Translations under genes and position numbers: made by a program
Shown here: one piece after another, positions 51,089 to 59,492 of the stretch
Numbering within the stretch: the first letter of the stretch is position 1
How the letters are laid out: each line of letters begins with the position of its first letter
Assembly: GCF_031845375.1 (NCBI RefSeq)
Contig: NZ_JAVREK010000024.1
Span: forward strand, 1 to 64,000
Direction: 5' to 3'
Length of the DNA stretch: 64,000 bases
From: Streptomonospora wellingtoniae
Lineage (GTDB): Bacteria > Actinomycetota > Actinomycetes > Streptosporangiales > Streptosporangiaceae
Notes under the pieces: model-generated
What the model saw: only the letters and a program-made list of their open reading frames with translations
Database searches by the model: none
What the model was told of the DNA's origin: nothing

Positions 51089-52079
51089 CCACCCGGACGA
51101 CCCGATCACCACGACCAGCGCCTTCCCCCCGCGCGACACGGCCCCCGGCGGCTACCTGGAGCCCATCCGCGCCGCCGGAACCGTGCTGTGGCGCGGCGAA
51201 ACGCCCGAGGAGCGCGAGGTCGCGCTCGTGCACCGGCCCGACCGCGCCGACTGGAGCCTGCCCAAGGGAAAGCTCAAGAGCAGCGAGCACCTCTTCAGCG
51301 CCGCCGTGCGCGAGGGCTTGGAGGAGACGGGGGTGCGCCCGGTACTGGGGCGGCGCCTGCCGCCGCAGCGCTACCTCAAGGACGGCTGGCCCAAGCAGGT
51401 CGAATGGTGGGCCGCGACACCCGCGCCGGACACCGGCGCCGGCGCCCCGACCTCCGGCTTCCAGCCCAACGACGAGATCGACGCGCTGGAGTGGCTGCCC
51501 CTGGAGGCGGCCCGGCGCCGCGTCACCTACGGCCACGACATCCAGGTGCTGGACAACTTCGCCAGCGGCCCCGCCGAGACGTTCCCGCTGGTCGTACTCA
51601 GGCACGGATCGGCGGGCAGCAAGGGCGGCTGGAACGGCGACGACCTGCTGCGCCCGCTGGACCCCTCCGGCCGCGCCGACGCCGACGAGCTCGTCCGCGT
51701 CCTGTCCGCGCTGGGCACCCCGCGAGTCGTCACCTCGCATGCGGTGCGCTGCGCCGAGACCGTGATGCCCTACGCGGCGGCCCACGGCACCGGGATCCGC
51801 ACCGAGCGCGCCTTCACCCTGCAGACCGCGGGCGACGAGACGTTCGCCGACGCCGCGGCCGCGGACGCGGCCTTCGCGGCCCTGATCGACGACGGGCTGC
51901 CCACCGTGGTGTGCACGCACGGCGAGGTGGTCGCGGCCCTGCTGCGCGCCGCCCTCGCCCGGCTCGGCGCCCCCGCGCCCCAGCAGCTCTCGCTGCGCAA
52001 GGGCACCCTCTGGGTGCTGCACGTGTCCCGCGCGGACCGCTGCCTGGCCGCGATGGAGCGCCACGCCGCCCGCGGCTGA
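51081..52079 (+). CDS. mutT1: NUDIX hydrolase-histidine phosphatase fusion, MutT1-like
   Basis: A 332-residue two-domain enzyme. The N-terminal NUDIX domain has the full box GKLKSSEHLFSAAVREGLEETGV (residues about 71-93). The C-terminal phosphoglycerate mutase-like domain begins LVVLRHGSAG (RHG motif) and has THGEVVAALLR later. This fusion next to ppk1 is the mycobacterial MutT1 arrangement, where the enzyme hydrolyses 8-oxo-(d)GTP and dinucleoside polyphosphates. ATG 51081 overlaps the ppk1 stop by eight bases, so the two are co-transcribed. Confidence 0.87.
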   Translation: MADHPDDPITTTSAFPPRDTAPGGYLEPIRAAGTVLWRGETPEEREVALVHRPDRADWSLPKGKLKSSEHLFSAAVREGLEETGVRPVLGRRLPPQRYLKDGWPKQVEWWAATPAPDTGAGAPTSGFQPNDEIDALEWLPLEAARRRVTYGHDIQVLDNFASGPAETFPLVVLRHGSAGSKGGWNGDDLLRPLDPSGRADADELVRVLSALGTPRVVTSHAVRCAETVMPYAAAHGTGIRTERAFTLQTAGDETFADAAAADAAFAALIDDGLPTVVCTHGEVVAALLRAALARLGAPAPQQLSLRKGTLWVLHVSRADRCLAAMERHAARG

Positions 52080-52200
52080 GAGACCGCGGGGCAACCGGGC
52101 GGCCGCGCGGATCAACGGTGTTCGAGCGCGCGCCGCAGGAGGCGGGAGCCGCAGCACAGCCCGGATTCTGGGCTCCGCCCGAAGCTGAGAGGATTCGGCC

Positions 52201-52665
52201 ATGGCCAAACACCAGGTATCGCGCAGTGTGGTGATCGACGCCTCGGCGGAGCGGATCTTCCGCATCATCAGCGACCCCCGACGCCACCACGAGTTCGACG
52301 GCTCGGGCACCGTCCAGCGGGCCCGGTGCGACGCGGGGCCGCTGGGCCCCGGTTCGCGCTTCGGCATGGAGATGCGCATGGGCCTGCGGTACCGCACCGC
52401 CAACCGCGTCGTGGAATACGAGGAGAACCGGCTGATCGCGTGGCGCCACGCCGGCACGCACATCTGGCGCTGGCGCCTGGAGCCCCTGGACGACGGCACC
52501 ACCCGGGTCACCGAGACCTTCGACTACACCCGGATGTCCGCCGCCTACATCCTCATCGGCTACCCGGCCCGCAACGCCCGCGGCATCGAGCAGACGCTGC
52601 CGCGCCTCAAGCGCTTGGCCGAGGAGCCCACGCCGGACGACGGCGCGGTCGGGAGCGCGGAGTAG
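52201..52665 (+). CDS. SRPBCC (START-like) family protein
   Basis: A 154-residue SRPBCC fold protein. VSRSVVIDASAERIFRIISDPRRHHEFDGSGTV is the usual start, RTANRVVEYEENRLIAWRHAG forms central strands, and the long C-terminal helix (ARNARGIEQTLPRLKRLAEE) closes the ligand cavity. The ligand is not predictable. GAGAGGA lies about 7 bases before ATG 52201. It lies between mutT1 and alr with gaps of about 100 bp and no evident functional link. Confidence 0.82.
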   Translation: MAKHQVSRSVVIDASAERIFRIISDPRRHHEFDGSGTVQRARCDAGPLGPGSRFGMEMRMGLRYRTANRVVEYEENRLIAWRHAGTHIWRWRLEPLDDGTTRVTETFDYTRMSAAYILIGYPARNARGIEQTLPRLKRLAEEPTPDDGAVGSAE

Positions 52666-52768
52666 GCGGCCGCATCCGCGGTGCGGCGGACCGCGGTCCC
52701 GCTGCGCGCCGCGGGGCGCGCGGGACGGGAGCGCGGCGGCGCCGACGCGGGCGTGCCAGACTTGGGCC

Positions 52769-53890
52769 ATGCCATCCTCGTTCGCTGAAGCCCGCGTCGA
52801 CCTGGGCGCCATCAGTGAGAACACCGCCGCCCTCGCGCGGCGCGCGCCCGGCGCCGGGGTCATGGGCGTGGTCAAGGCCGACGGCTACGGCCACGGCATG
52901 CTGCCCGCCGCCCGCGCCATGCTGGCCGGCGGCGCCGAGTGGCTGGGCACCGCCTTCATCGAGGAGGCCCTGGAACTGCGCGGCGCGGGAATCTCCTGCC
53001 CCGTCGTGGCCTGGATCCTGCCGCCGCACGCGCCGCTTTCCGCCGCCGTCGCCGCCGACATCGACCTGGGCGTCAGCACGCCCGGCCTGGTCGCCGGCAT
53101 CCGTACCGCCGCCGCCGAGACCGGCCGCAGGGCGCGCGTGCACCTCAAGGCCGACACGGGACTCAACCGCGGCGGCCTCACCGCCGACCAGTGGCCCGAG
53201 ACCGTCGCCGCGGCCGCACGCGCCGAAGCCGACGGGCTCATCCGCGTCAGCGGCGTGTTCTCCCACTTCGCCTGCGCCGACGAGCCGGGCCATCCCTCCA
53301 TCGCAGCGCAGACCTCCGCCTTCCACGAGGCGCTGGAGATCGCCGGCAAGGCCGGACTGGAGCCCGAGGTGCGCCACCTGGCCAACTCCGCGGCCACCCT
53401 CACCCTGCCCGAGACGCACTTCGACCTGGTCCGCCCCGGCATCGCGAGCTACGGGCTGAGCCCCATCCCGGGCCTCGCCGGCACCGGCCTGCGCCCCGCC
53501 ATGACCCTGCGCGCCGCGGTTGCCCTGGTCAAGCGGGTGCCCGCCGGCAGCGGGGTCTCCTATGGGCACCGCTACACCACCGAGCGCGCGGCCAGTCTGG
53601 CGCTGGTACCGCTCGGCTACGGCGACGGCGTGCCCCGGGCCGCCACCAACGTCGGGCCGGTACAGGTGGGCGGCCGGCGCCGCACGGTCTCGGGAACCGT
53701 GTGCATGGACCAGTTCATGGTCGACATCGGCGACGACACCCTCGGAACCGACGCCGAGGCCGTACTCTTCGGACCGGGCGGCGACGGCGAGCCCACCGCG
53801 CAGGACTGGGCCGACGTGCTGGGGACCATCCCCTACGAGATCGTCACCCGGATCTCCCCGCGCGTTCCGCGCGTCTATGATGCGCGCTGA
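52769..53890 (+). CDS. alr: Alanine racemase
   Basis: A 373-residue fold-type III PLP enzyme that supplies D-alanine for peptidoglycan. The cofactor lysine is Lys36 (VVKADGYGHG) and the opposite-face catalytic tyrosine is Tyr265 (GVSYGHRY). SGTVCMDQFMVD and IPYEIVTRISPRVPRVY close the C-terminal domain. ATG at 52769 begins the conserved SFAEARVDLGAISEN. A palindromic element starts 12 bp after the stop, and the t6A genes follow, an order familiar from other actinomycetes. Confidence 0.94.
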   Translation: MPSSFAEARVDLGAISENTAALARRAPGAGVMGVVKADGYGHGMLPAARAMLAGGAEWLGTAFIEEALELRGAGISCPVVAWILPPHAPLSAAVAADIDLGVSTPGLVAGIRTAAAETGRRARVHLKADTGLNRGGLTADQWPETVAAAARAEADGLIRVSGVFSHFACADEPGHPSIAAQTSAFHEALEIAGKAGLEPEVRHLANSAATLTLPETHFDLVRPGIASYGLSPIPGLAGTGLRPAMTLRAAVALVKRVPAGSGVSYGHRYTTERAASLALVPLGYGDGVPRAATNVGPVQVGGRRRTVSGTVCMDQFMVDIGDDTLGTDAEAVLFGPGGDGEPTAQDWADVLGTIPYEIVTRISPRVPRVYDAR

Positions 53891-53902
53891 CAGAACTCCG
53901 CC

Positions 53903-53957
53903 GATCTTGTAGCTATCGTGAATGCAAGCGATTTCCATTTGCGATAGCTACAAGATC
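53903..53957. repeat. Dispersed palindromic element, copy 5 (most diverged, longest stem)
   Basis: A 22-base arm 53903-53924 (starting GATCTTGTAGCTATCG) faces 53936-53957 with two mismatches in DNA that become G-U wobbles in the plus-strand transcript, so that RNA could pair along all 22 positions. The interior resembles the reversed interior of copies 1-3. It lies between alr and tsaE, both on the plus strand. Confidence 0.85.
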
Positions 53958-54084
53958 AACGGTGAAATCCGTCCTACAGTCGCTGAGACCTGCGGCCGAC
54001 GGCGTCCGACCCGCTCGCCCGGGCCGCCTACCCTGGGTATGTGGACGCCACCACCGCATCCCACCGAGACGACGCTGCGAGCCC

Positions 54085-54585
54085 ATGACCGAAACCACCC
54101 GCGCCGAATCCGCGGCCGCACCGAACACGGCGTTCGTGACGGCTGAGACCGACGCCGCCATGCGCGCGCTCGGCCGCCGCCTCGCCGCACAGCTGCACGC
54201 CGGCGACCTGCTGATCCTCAGCGGTCCCCTGGGTGCCGGAAAGACCACTCTGACGCAGGGGATCGGCGAAGGGCTGGGCGCACGCGGTCCCATCACCTCG
54301 CCGACCTTCGTCATCGCGCGCGTGCACCCGTCGCTGACCGGCGGGCCCGCACTCGTGCACGCCGACGCCTACCGCCTCGGCGGCGTCGACGAGCTCGACG
54401 ACCTCGACCTCGACACCGGGCTCGACGAATCCGTGACCGCCGTCGAATGGGGCGAGGGCATCGCCGAGCGCCTGACCGACGACCGACTGGAGATCACCAT
54501 CTCCCGCCGCCCAGACGACACCCGCGGTGTGACGCTGACCGGGGTCGGCTCGCGCTGGGCCCATGTCGCCCTGGATGCGGAATAG
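54085..54585 (+). CDS. tsaE: tRNA t6A biosynthesis ATPase TsaE
   Basis: A 166-residue P-loop ATPase. GPLGAGKTTLTQGIGEGLG is Walker A, TSPTFVIARVH and HADAYRLGGVDELDDLDLD are TsaE signatures, and VEWGEGIAERL follows. It drives the TsaBD complex that makes threonylcarbamoyladenosine at position 37 of ANN-decoding tRNAs. ATG at 54085 is chosen because it directly precedes the conserved region; no strong ribosome binding site is seen. The stop is 11 bp from the tsaB start. Confidence 0.92.
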   Translation: MTETTRAESAAAPNTAFVTAETDAAMRALGRRLAAQLHAGDLLILSGPLGAGKTTLTQGIGEGLGARGPITSPTFVIARVHPSLTGGPALVHADAYRLGGVDELDDLDLDTGLDESVTAVEWGEGIAERLTDDRLEITISRRPDDTRGVTLTGVGSRWAHVALDAE

Positions 54586-54596
54586 GCTGGATCACC

Positions 54597-55271
54597 GTGC
54601 TCCTCCTGGCTTTCGACACTGCGACTCCGGCCATCACCAGCGCCGTCTGCGAAGCGGGTGACGACGGGGTGCGCGTGCGCGCCGCCGCCTCCACCGTGGA
54701 CGCCCGCCACCACGGCGAGCTGCTCAGCCCTCAGATCGACGACGTGCTGGCGCAGGCGGGCGCCGCCTTCGGCGACCTCACACACATCGCCGTGGGAATC
54801 GGTCCCGGCCCCTACACCGGCCTGCGCGTGGGCCTGGCCACCGCGCACGCCCTGGCCGAGGCTCTGGGCATCGGCTGCCACGGCGTCGCCACGCTGGACG
54901 CGGTCGCGTTCGCGTCCGGGCGCGAGAAGCCCTTCGTCGCCGCCACCGATGCCCGCCGCAAGGAGGTGTTCTGGGCGCGCTACGCCGACGCGCGGACCCG
55001 CACCGGCGAGATCGCCGTGGACGTCCCGGCCGCCGTGGACACCGGCGGGCTGCCGGTGATCGGCCACGGTGCCCGGCTCTACGCCGACGTGTTCGGCCCC
55101 CAGGCGGCTGAGTCCGCACCGGACTACCCGACCGCTGCGGCCCTCGGCGAGGTCGCGCTGCGCCGGCTGGCCGCGGGCGAGGAGCTCGCCGAACCGCGCC
55201 CGCTCTACCTGCGGCGCCCGGACGCCGCCGAGCCGGGCGCGCCGAAGAAGGTGCGCCAGTGGCAGGCGTGA
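54597..55271 (+). CDS. tsaB: tRNA t6A biosynthesis scaffold TsaB
   Basis: A 224-residue ASKHA-fold protein. LLLAFDTATPAITSAV and GIGPGPYTGLRVGLATAHALAEALG are the TsaB hallmarks, and DARRKEVFWARY follows. It dimerises with TsaD. GTG at 54597 starts the conserved VLLLAFDT; the longer frame only shadows tsaE. The stop overlaps rimI. Confidence 0.92.
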   Translation: MLLLAFDTATPAITSAVCEAGDDGVRVRAAASTVDARHHGELLSPQIDDVLAQAGAAFGDLTHIAVGIGPGPYTGLRVGLATAHALAEALGIGCHGVATLDAVAFASGREKPFVAATDARRKEVFWARYADARTRTGEIAVDVPAAVDTGGLPVIGHGARLYADVFGPQAAESAPDYPTAAALGEVALRRLAAGEELAEPRPLYLRRPDAAEPGAPKKVRQWQA

Positions 55272-55849
55272 ACGCCGGATACCGCATCCGGCCGATGACC
55301 GAGTTCGACGTTCCGGCCGTGATGGACCTGGAGCGCGCCGTGTTCCCCGACGACGCCTGGACCGAGGGCATGGTCCGCTCGGAGCTGGCCGAGCCCAGCC
55401 GCCACTACTTCGTCGCCTGCCGCAGCGATCACCGGGGCGACGGCGGCGAGGGCGAGGGCCCGGTCGTGGCGTACGCGGGCCTGCGCGCGGTGCCGCCGCA
55501 GGGCGACGTGCAGACCATCGCGGTCGACCGCCGGTGGTGGGGCCGCGGGATCGGCCGCGCGCTCCTGACCGAGCTGCTCGGCCACGCCTACAGCCGCGGG
55601 GTCGACGAGGTGTTCCTGGAAGTCCGCTCGGACAACCCTCGCGCCCAGGAGCTCTACCGCAGGTTCGGCTTCACCGAGATCGGGGTGCGGCGCCGCTACT
55701 ACCGGGAGGGCGTGGACGCCCTCGTGATGCGCTGCCAGGAGCCCGCCGCGGCGATCGCGGGCACGCACGGCGGCGAGCAGGGCGAGGCCCTGGAGTTCGG
55801 CGATGCCGCCGATGGGGACGACGGGTCCGGCGAAGAGGAGAAGGCGTGA
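55268..55849 (+). CDS. rimI: Ribosomal protein-alanine N-acetyltransferase RimI-like
   Basis: A 193-residue GNAT protein. YRIRPMTEFDVPAVMDLERAVFPDDAWTEGM is the RimI start, and the acetyl-CoA loop reads VDRRWWGRGIGRALL, followed by EVRSDNPRAQELYRRFGFTEIGVRRRYY. The last 40 residues form an acidic tail beyond the usual RimI length. GTG 55268 gives a four-base overlap with tsaB; GTG 55259 is also possible. It sits between tsaB and tsaD as in many actinomycetes. Target S18 or other N-termini is inferred. Confidence 0.88.
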   Translation: MNAGYRIRPMTEFDVPAVMDLERAVFPDDAWTEGMVRSELAEPSRHYFVACRSDHRGDGGEGEGPVVAYAGLRAVPPQGDVQTIAVDRRWWGRGIGRALLTELLGHAYSRGVDEVFLEVRSDNPRAQELYRRFGFTEIGVRRRYYREGVDALVMRCQEPAAAIAGTHGGEQGEALEFGDAADGDDGSGEEEKA

Positions 55850-56889
55850 TGAGTGCGGGGGACCTGCCCCTGGTCATGGGGATCGAGACGTCCTGCGACG
55901 AGACCGGGGTCGGCCTGGTGCGCGGCTGCGAGCTGCTCAGCGACGAGGTCGCGTCCAGCGTCGACCAGCACGCCCGCTTCGGAGGCGTCGTGCCCGAGGT
56001 CGCCAGCCGTGCGCACCTGGAGGCCATGACCCCGACCGTGCACCGTGCCCTCGACAGGGCGGGGGTCTCCCTCGCCGACGTGGACGCGGTCTCGGTCACC
56101 GCCGGCCCGGGACTGGCCGGCGCGCTGCTGGTGGGGGTCTCGGCGGCCAAGGCCTACGCCATGGCCCTGGGCAAGCCCCTCTACGGCGTCAACCACCTCG
56201 TCGGCCACGTCGCCGTGGACCAACTGGAGCACGGGCCGCTGCCCAAGCCCGCCATCGCGCTGCTGGTATCGGGCGGGCACACCTCGCTGCTGCTGGTGCG
56301 CCACCTGGCCACCGACGTGCAGCAGCTCGGCGACACCGTCGACGACGCGGCGGGGGAGGCCTACGACAAGGTCGCCCGGCTGCTCGGCCTGCCCTACCCG
56401 GGCGGCCCGCCGATCGACAGGGCCGCGCGCGAGGGAAGCGCCCGGGCGATCCGCTTTCCGCGCGGCAAGTGGGGCGACGGCACCCACGACTTCTCCTTCT
56501 CGGGGCTGAAGACCGCGGTCGCCCGCTGGGTCGAGGACGGGGTCCGCGAGGGGCGCGACCTCCCGGTGGCCGACATCGCGGCCGCGTTCCAGGAGTCGGT
56601 GGTCGACGTGCTCACGCGCAAGGCCGTCGACGCCTGCCTGGAGCACGGTGTGGAGCACCTGGTGATCAGCGGCGGAGTGGCGGCCAACTCCCGCCTGCGC
56701 TCGCTCGCCGAGGAGCGCTGCGCCGACGCAGGCATCACCCTGCGCGTGCCCCGGCCCCGCCTGTGCACCGACAACGGCGCCATGATCGCCGCGCTCGGCG
56801 CGGAGCTCGTGGCCGCCGACCTCCCGCCGTCCTCCTTGCACCTGGCCACCGACACGTCCCTCCCGGTGGACCGACCCTTGGCGGCGTAG
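55849..56889 (+). CDS. tsaD: tRNA N6-adenosine threonylcarbamoyltransferase TsaD
   Basis: A 346-residue ASKHA enzyme that transfers threonylcarbamoyl to tRNA A37. GIETSCDETGVGLV starts the protein, the NHLVGHV metal-binding histidines are present, and SGGHTSLLLV, GEAYDKVARLLGLPYPGGP and ISGGVAANSRLR follow. GAGGAG lies 7 bases before ATG 55849, which overlaps the rimI stop. A bidirectional hairpin follows the stop. Confidence 0.94.
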   Translation: MSAGDLPLVMGIETSCDETGVGLVRGCELLSDEVASSVDQHARFGGVVPEVASRAHLEAMTPTVHRALDRAGVSLADVDAVSVTAGPGLAGALLVGVSAAKAYAMALGKPLYGVNHLVGHVAVDQLEHGPLPKPAIALLVSGGHTSLLLVRHLATDVQQLGDTVDDAAGEAYDKVARLLGLPYPGGPPIDRAAREGSARAIRFPRGKWGDGTHDFSFSGLKTAVARWVEDGVREGRDLPVADIAAAFQESVVDVLTRKAVDACLEHGVEHLVISGGVAANSRLRSLAEERCADAGITLRVPRPRLCTDNGAMIAALGAELVAADLPPSSLHLATDTSLPVDRPLAA

Positions 56890-56913
56890 CCGGCAGCGCC
56901 CCCGACGACGGCG

Positions 56914-56955
56914 AAGGGGCGGGGGAGCGCCCGACCGGCGCTCGCCCCGCCCCTT
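56914..56955. terminator. Bidirectional terminator between tsaD and the coiled-coil gene
   Basis: AAGGGGCGGGG (56914-56924) pairs with CCCCGCCCCTT (56945-56955), and AGCGCC (56926-56931) with GGCGCT (56937-56942). The stem is about 17 bp with one bulge and ends in TTTC. It lies between convergent stops. Confidence 0.68.
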
Positions 56956-56973
56956 TCCTCGCTGCGGCGGCGG

Positions 56974-59091
56974 TTACTCGTCCTCGTCGTCCTCGTCGCG
57001 GCGGCGCTTCTTCTTGCCGTCGCGGCCGGGGCGCAGTAGAGCCTCGGCGAGGGCGAGCATGGTCTCCTCCAGCGCGGCCAGGCGCTTGGTGATGTCATCG
57101 TGCGAGGTCTCGACGGCCTCGGTGATGGCCTCGTCGAACTCGTGGCGGTCGGGGCGGGCCTGGACCTCGCGCAGCAGCGGGTCGAAGCCTTCCTTGAGCC
57201 GGCCTTCGAGGCCGTCCAGCTTCTCGGTGGGGTCGACCGCCGGGCGCTCCAACAGCTCGGTCAGGCGGCGGTGCACCTCGCTGAACTCCAGGGTGGCCGG
57301 GAGCTGGGCGAGGCGCTGGTTGAGCGCCTCCATGCGGTCGTCGACTGCCTCCAGGCGGCCGTCCACACCGTCGATCTTGCCGTTGACGCCCTCGAACTGG
57401 CCCTCGACGCCGTTGACCCGCCCTTCGATCCCGTCGAGCCGACCGCCGACCCCGTCGATCTTGCCCTCGACGCCCTCGAAGCTGCCGTCGAAGTGCCCCT
57501 CGAAGGTGTCGAACCGGTCGGTGAGGCGGCCCAGCCCGCGCTCGAACTGGCTGTTGATCGCCTCCAGGTGGCGGTCCACCCGCTCGGCCAGCTCGTTTCG
57601 GGCCTGCTCCAATCCGGAGTCGACGGCCGCGCGCTGCTCCTCGACCGCGCCGGTGAGCGTGCTGTGGCGCTCGTCGCCCTGCTGCCGCAGCGCTTCGACA
57701 CGCGCCTCCAGGGCTTCGCGCAGCTCGGCGACGCGGGCTTCGACGGACTCGCGCAGCTCGCCGGTGCGCTCCTGGACCGAACCGCGCAGCTGCGCCAGTT
57801 CGGCGGTGGTGGCGGCCAAGTCCTCCTCGGCCTTGGCGCGCAGGTTCTGGGCGGTCTCGTCCAGCTTGCCCGCCAGCTCGCCGCGGTTCCGGTCCTCGCG
57901 CTCGCGCAGCTCCGCCCGGTGCAGCTCCAGTTGCTCGTGCAGCTCGGCGAGCCGGTCGCGGACGTGGGCGCGGATCTCGCCCAGGCGCTCCTCGGTGGAC
58001 TCGGCGAGCTTGACGACGGCGCTGTTGGCGTCGGCCACGGCCGCCGTGGACTCGGCGTGGTTCTCCTCGGCCTGGTTGCTCAGCCGGGCGACGCCCTCGC
58101 TGAGCTGCGAGGTGACCTCGGTGTGGAGCTCGGCGGCCTGGCCGTCCAGGCGCTCGATGCCCTCGCGCAGCGTGGTGTGGCGCGCCTCGGCGGAGCTGTC
58201 GAGGCGCTCGACGCCCTCGGAGACAGCGCCGCTGACGGCGTCGCGGCTCTGCTCGGTGGCGCCGCGCAGGGACTCGGTAGCGGAGTCGAGTTTGTCGCCG
58301 AGCCGCGTGTGCTGCTCGCGCAGGGCGGCCTCAAGGGTGTCGTGGCTCTCGCCGATGGAGGTCACCAGGCTCTCGCGACCCTCGGACACGGCCTGCTCGA
58401 TGGACGCGCGACCCTGCTCGACGGCGGCGGCCAGGGTCTCGCGACCGCTGTCGATCGCGGCGGTGACGCTCTCGTGCCGCTCGGCGGCGGTGTCCATGGC
58501 AGTGTCGTGCTGGGCCTGCAGGCGCTCCGAGAGCACGGAGAGGGACTCGCGCAGCTCCGCGGAGCCGGCGGCCAGGCCCTCGACGGCCTCGTCGATCCGG
58601 CCGAACCGCTCCTCGGTTCCTGCGGCCAGCTTCTCCACCCGCTCGGTGAGCGCGTCGATCCGCCCGGAGGCCTGCTCGCCGTTCTCAGCGAGCTCCTGCA
58701 GGCGCGACAGCGTGGTGTCGAGGTGGCCGGTGATGGTGCGGATATCCGTACGCAGCGCGGACATCTCGGCCAGTGGCTTGACGCGTTCTCCGACCAGCGC
58801 GATGTGCTCGGCGAGGGTCTCGGCCCACTCCGGCGGGCGCGACGAGAGCTCGTCGACCCGCGCCTGGACGCCGGCGACCGACTCCGCGAGCGTCGCGAAC
58901 TCGCGTTCGCGGAACTCGCGCAGCAGCCACTCCATGCCTTCCAGGCGCTGGCGCATCTCCTCGTTGACCGCGCCCTGCGACTTCTGCTCGGACATCTGGT
59001 CCTGAGCGGCTCGTGAGAGGAGGTCCCGCATGCGGTCGGAGATCCCGGTCTGACCTCCCCCGTTGAGGAAGTTGTGGTTGGTCTGTTCCAC
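56974..59091 (-). CDS. Very long coiled-coil protein of unknown function
   Basis: A 705-residue protein, almost entirely predicted coiled-coil. Residues 1-60 contain SDRMRDLLSRAAQDQMSEQ; from about 60 to 540 it is Glu/Arg/Ala/Leu-rich helix with many ELRESVEARVAELRE-like stretches. Residues about 545-600 form a striking heptad series with Gly at fixed places (GVEGKID, GVGGRLD, GIEGRVN, GVEGQFE, GVNGKID). The C-terminus is basic then acidic (KKKRRRDEDDEDE). GTG 59091 has AAGGAG 8 bases upstream. It recalls actinobacterial filament-forming coiled-coil proteins (Scy/FilP style), but I see no homology I can name. Confidence 0.8.
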   Translation of the reverse strand: MEQTNHNFLNGGGQTGISDRMRDLLSRAAQDQMSEQKSQGAVNEEMRQRLEGMEWLLREFREREFATLAESVAGVQARVDELSSRPPEWAETLAEHIALVGERVKPLAEMSALRTDIRTITGHLDTTLSRLQELAENGEQASGRIDALTERVEKLAAGTEERFGRIDEAVEGLAAGSAELRESLSVLSERLQAQHDTAMDTAAERHESVTAAIDSGRETLAAAVEQGRASIEQAVSEGRESLVTSIGESHDTLEAALREQHTRLGDKLDSATESLRGATEQSRDAVSGAVSEGVERLDSSAEARHTTLREGIERLDGQAAELHTEVTSQLSEGVARLSNQAEENHAESTAAVADANSAVVKLAESTEERLGEIRAHVRDRLAELHEQLELHRAELREREDRNRGELAGKLDETAQNLRAKAEEDLAATTAELAQLRGSVQERTGELRESVEARVAELREALEARVEALRQQGDERHSTLTGAVEEQRAAVDSGLEQARNELAERVDRHLEAINSQFERGLGRLTDRFDTFEGHFDGSFEGVEGKIDGVGGRLDGIEGRVNGVEGQFEGVNGKIDGVDGRLEAVDDRMEALNQRLAQLPATLEFSEVHRRLTELLERPAVDPTEKLDGLEGRLKEGFDPLLREVQARPDRHEFDEAITEAVETSHDDITKRLAALEETMLALAEALLRPGRDGKKKRRRDEDDEDE

Positions 59092-59492
59092 CGAGGTGCT
59101 CCTTAAGATCTGGCGCCCCCACCCGTGTCGGCTGTGGATGGGCGGTGTCCTCCTGGTCGCCGGCGCGGCGCCGGTGGGCGGGCGTCGCCGCTGTCACGGT
59201 CGGCGGTGCGGTGACCACGCGCGGTGACGCCCGGGTGTCATGGGGAGGGAGTCGGCCGATCGGCCGCCGCCGACCATCCCGGTGCGTCGCCGGTCGAATC
59301 CAGGACAAAGAGAAGGGATTCAGCGGGCACCAGTTTAACGACATGTGCCTCGTTCACCGTGGTCAACTGACAATAATGAGGGGAATGACGGGAGATCGAT
59401 GCACACCGATCTGTTGCGTCACGCTAGTACTGATCGGCGCTTCAGTCACCCTTGTGGCGAGAGCTCCGCGATGTCCGCTCGGTGAACGGTGT
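59092..59492. other. 401-bp intergenic region, no supported gene
   Basis: It lies between two minus-strand genes. Short open frames here lack ribosome binding sites. The AT-richer stretch 59325-59420 probably holds the promoter of the coiled-coil gene; TTGACC occurs on the minus strand at 59366-59361 without a convincing -10. Confidence 0.45.
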
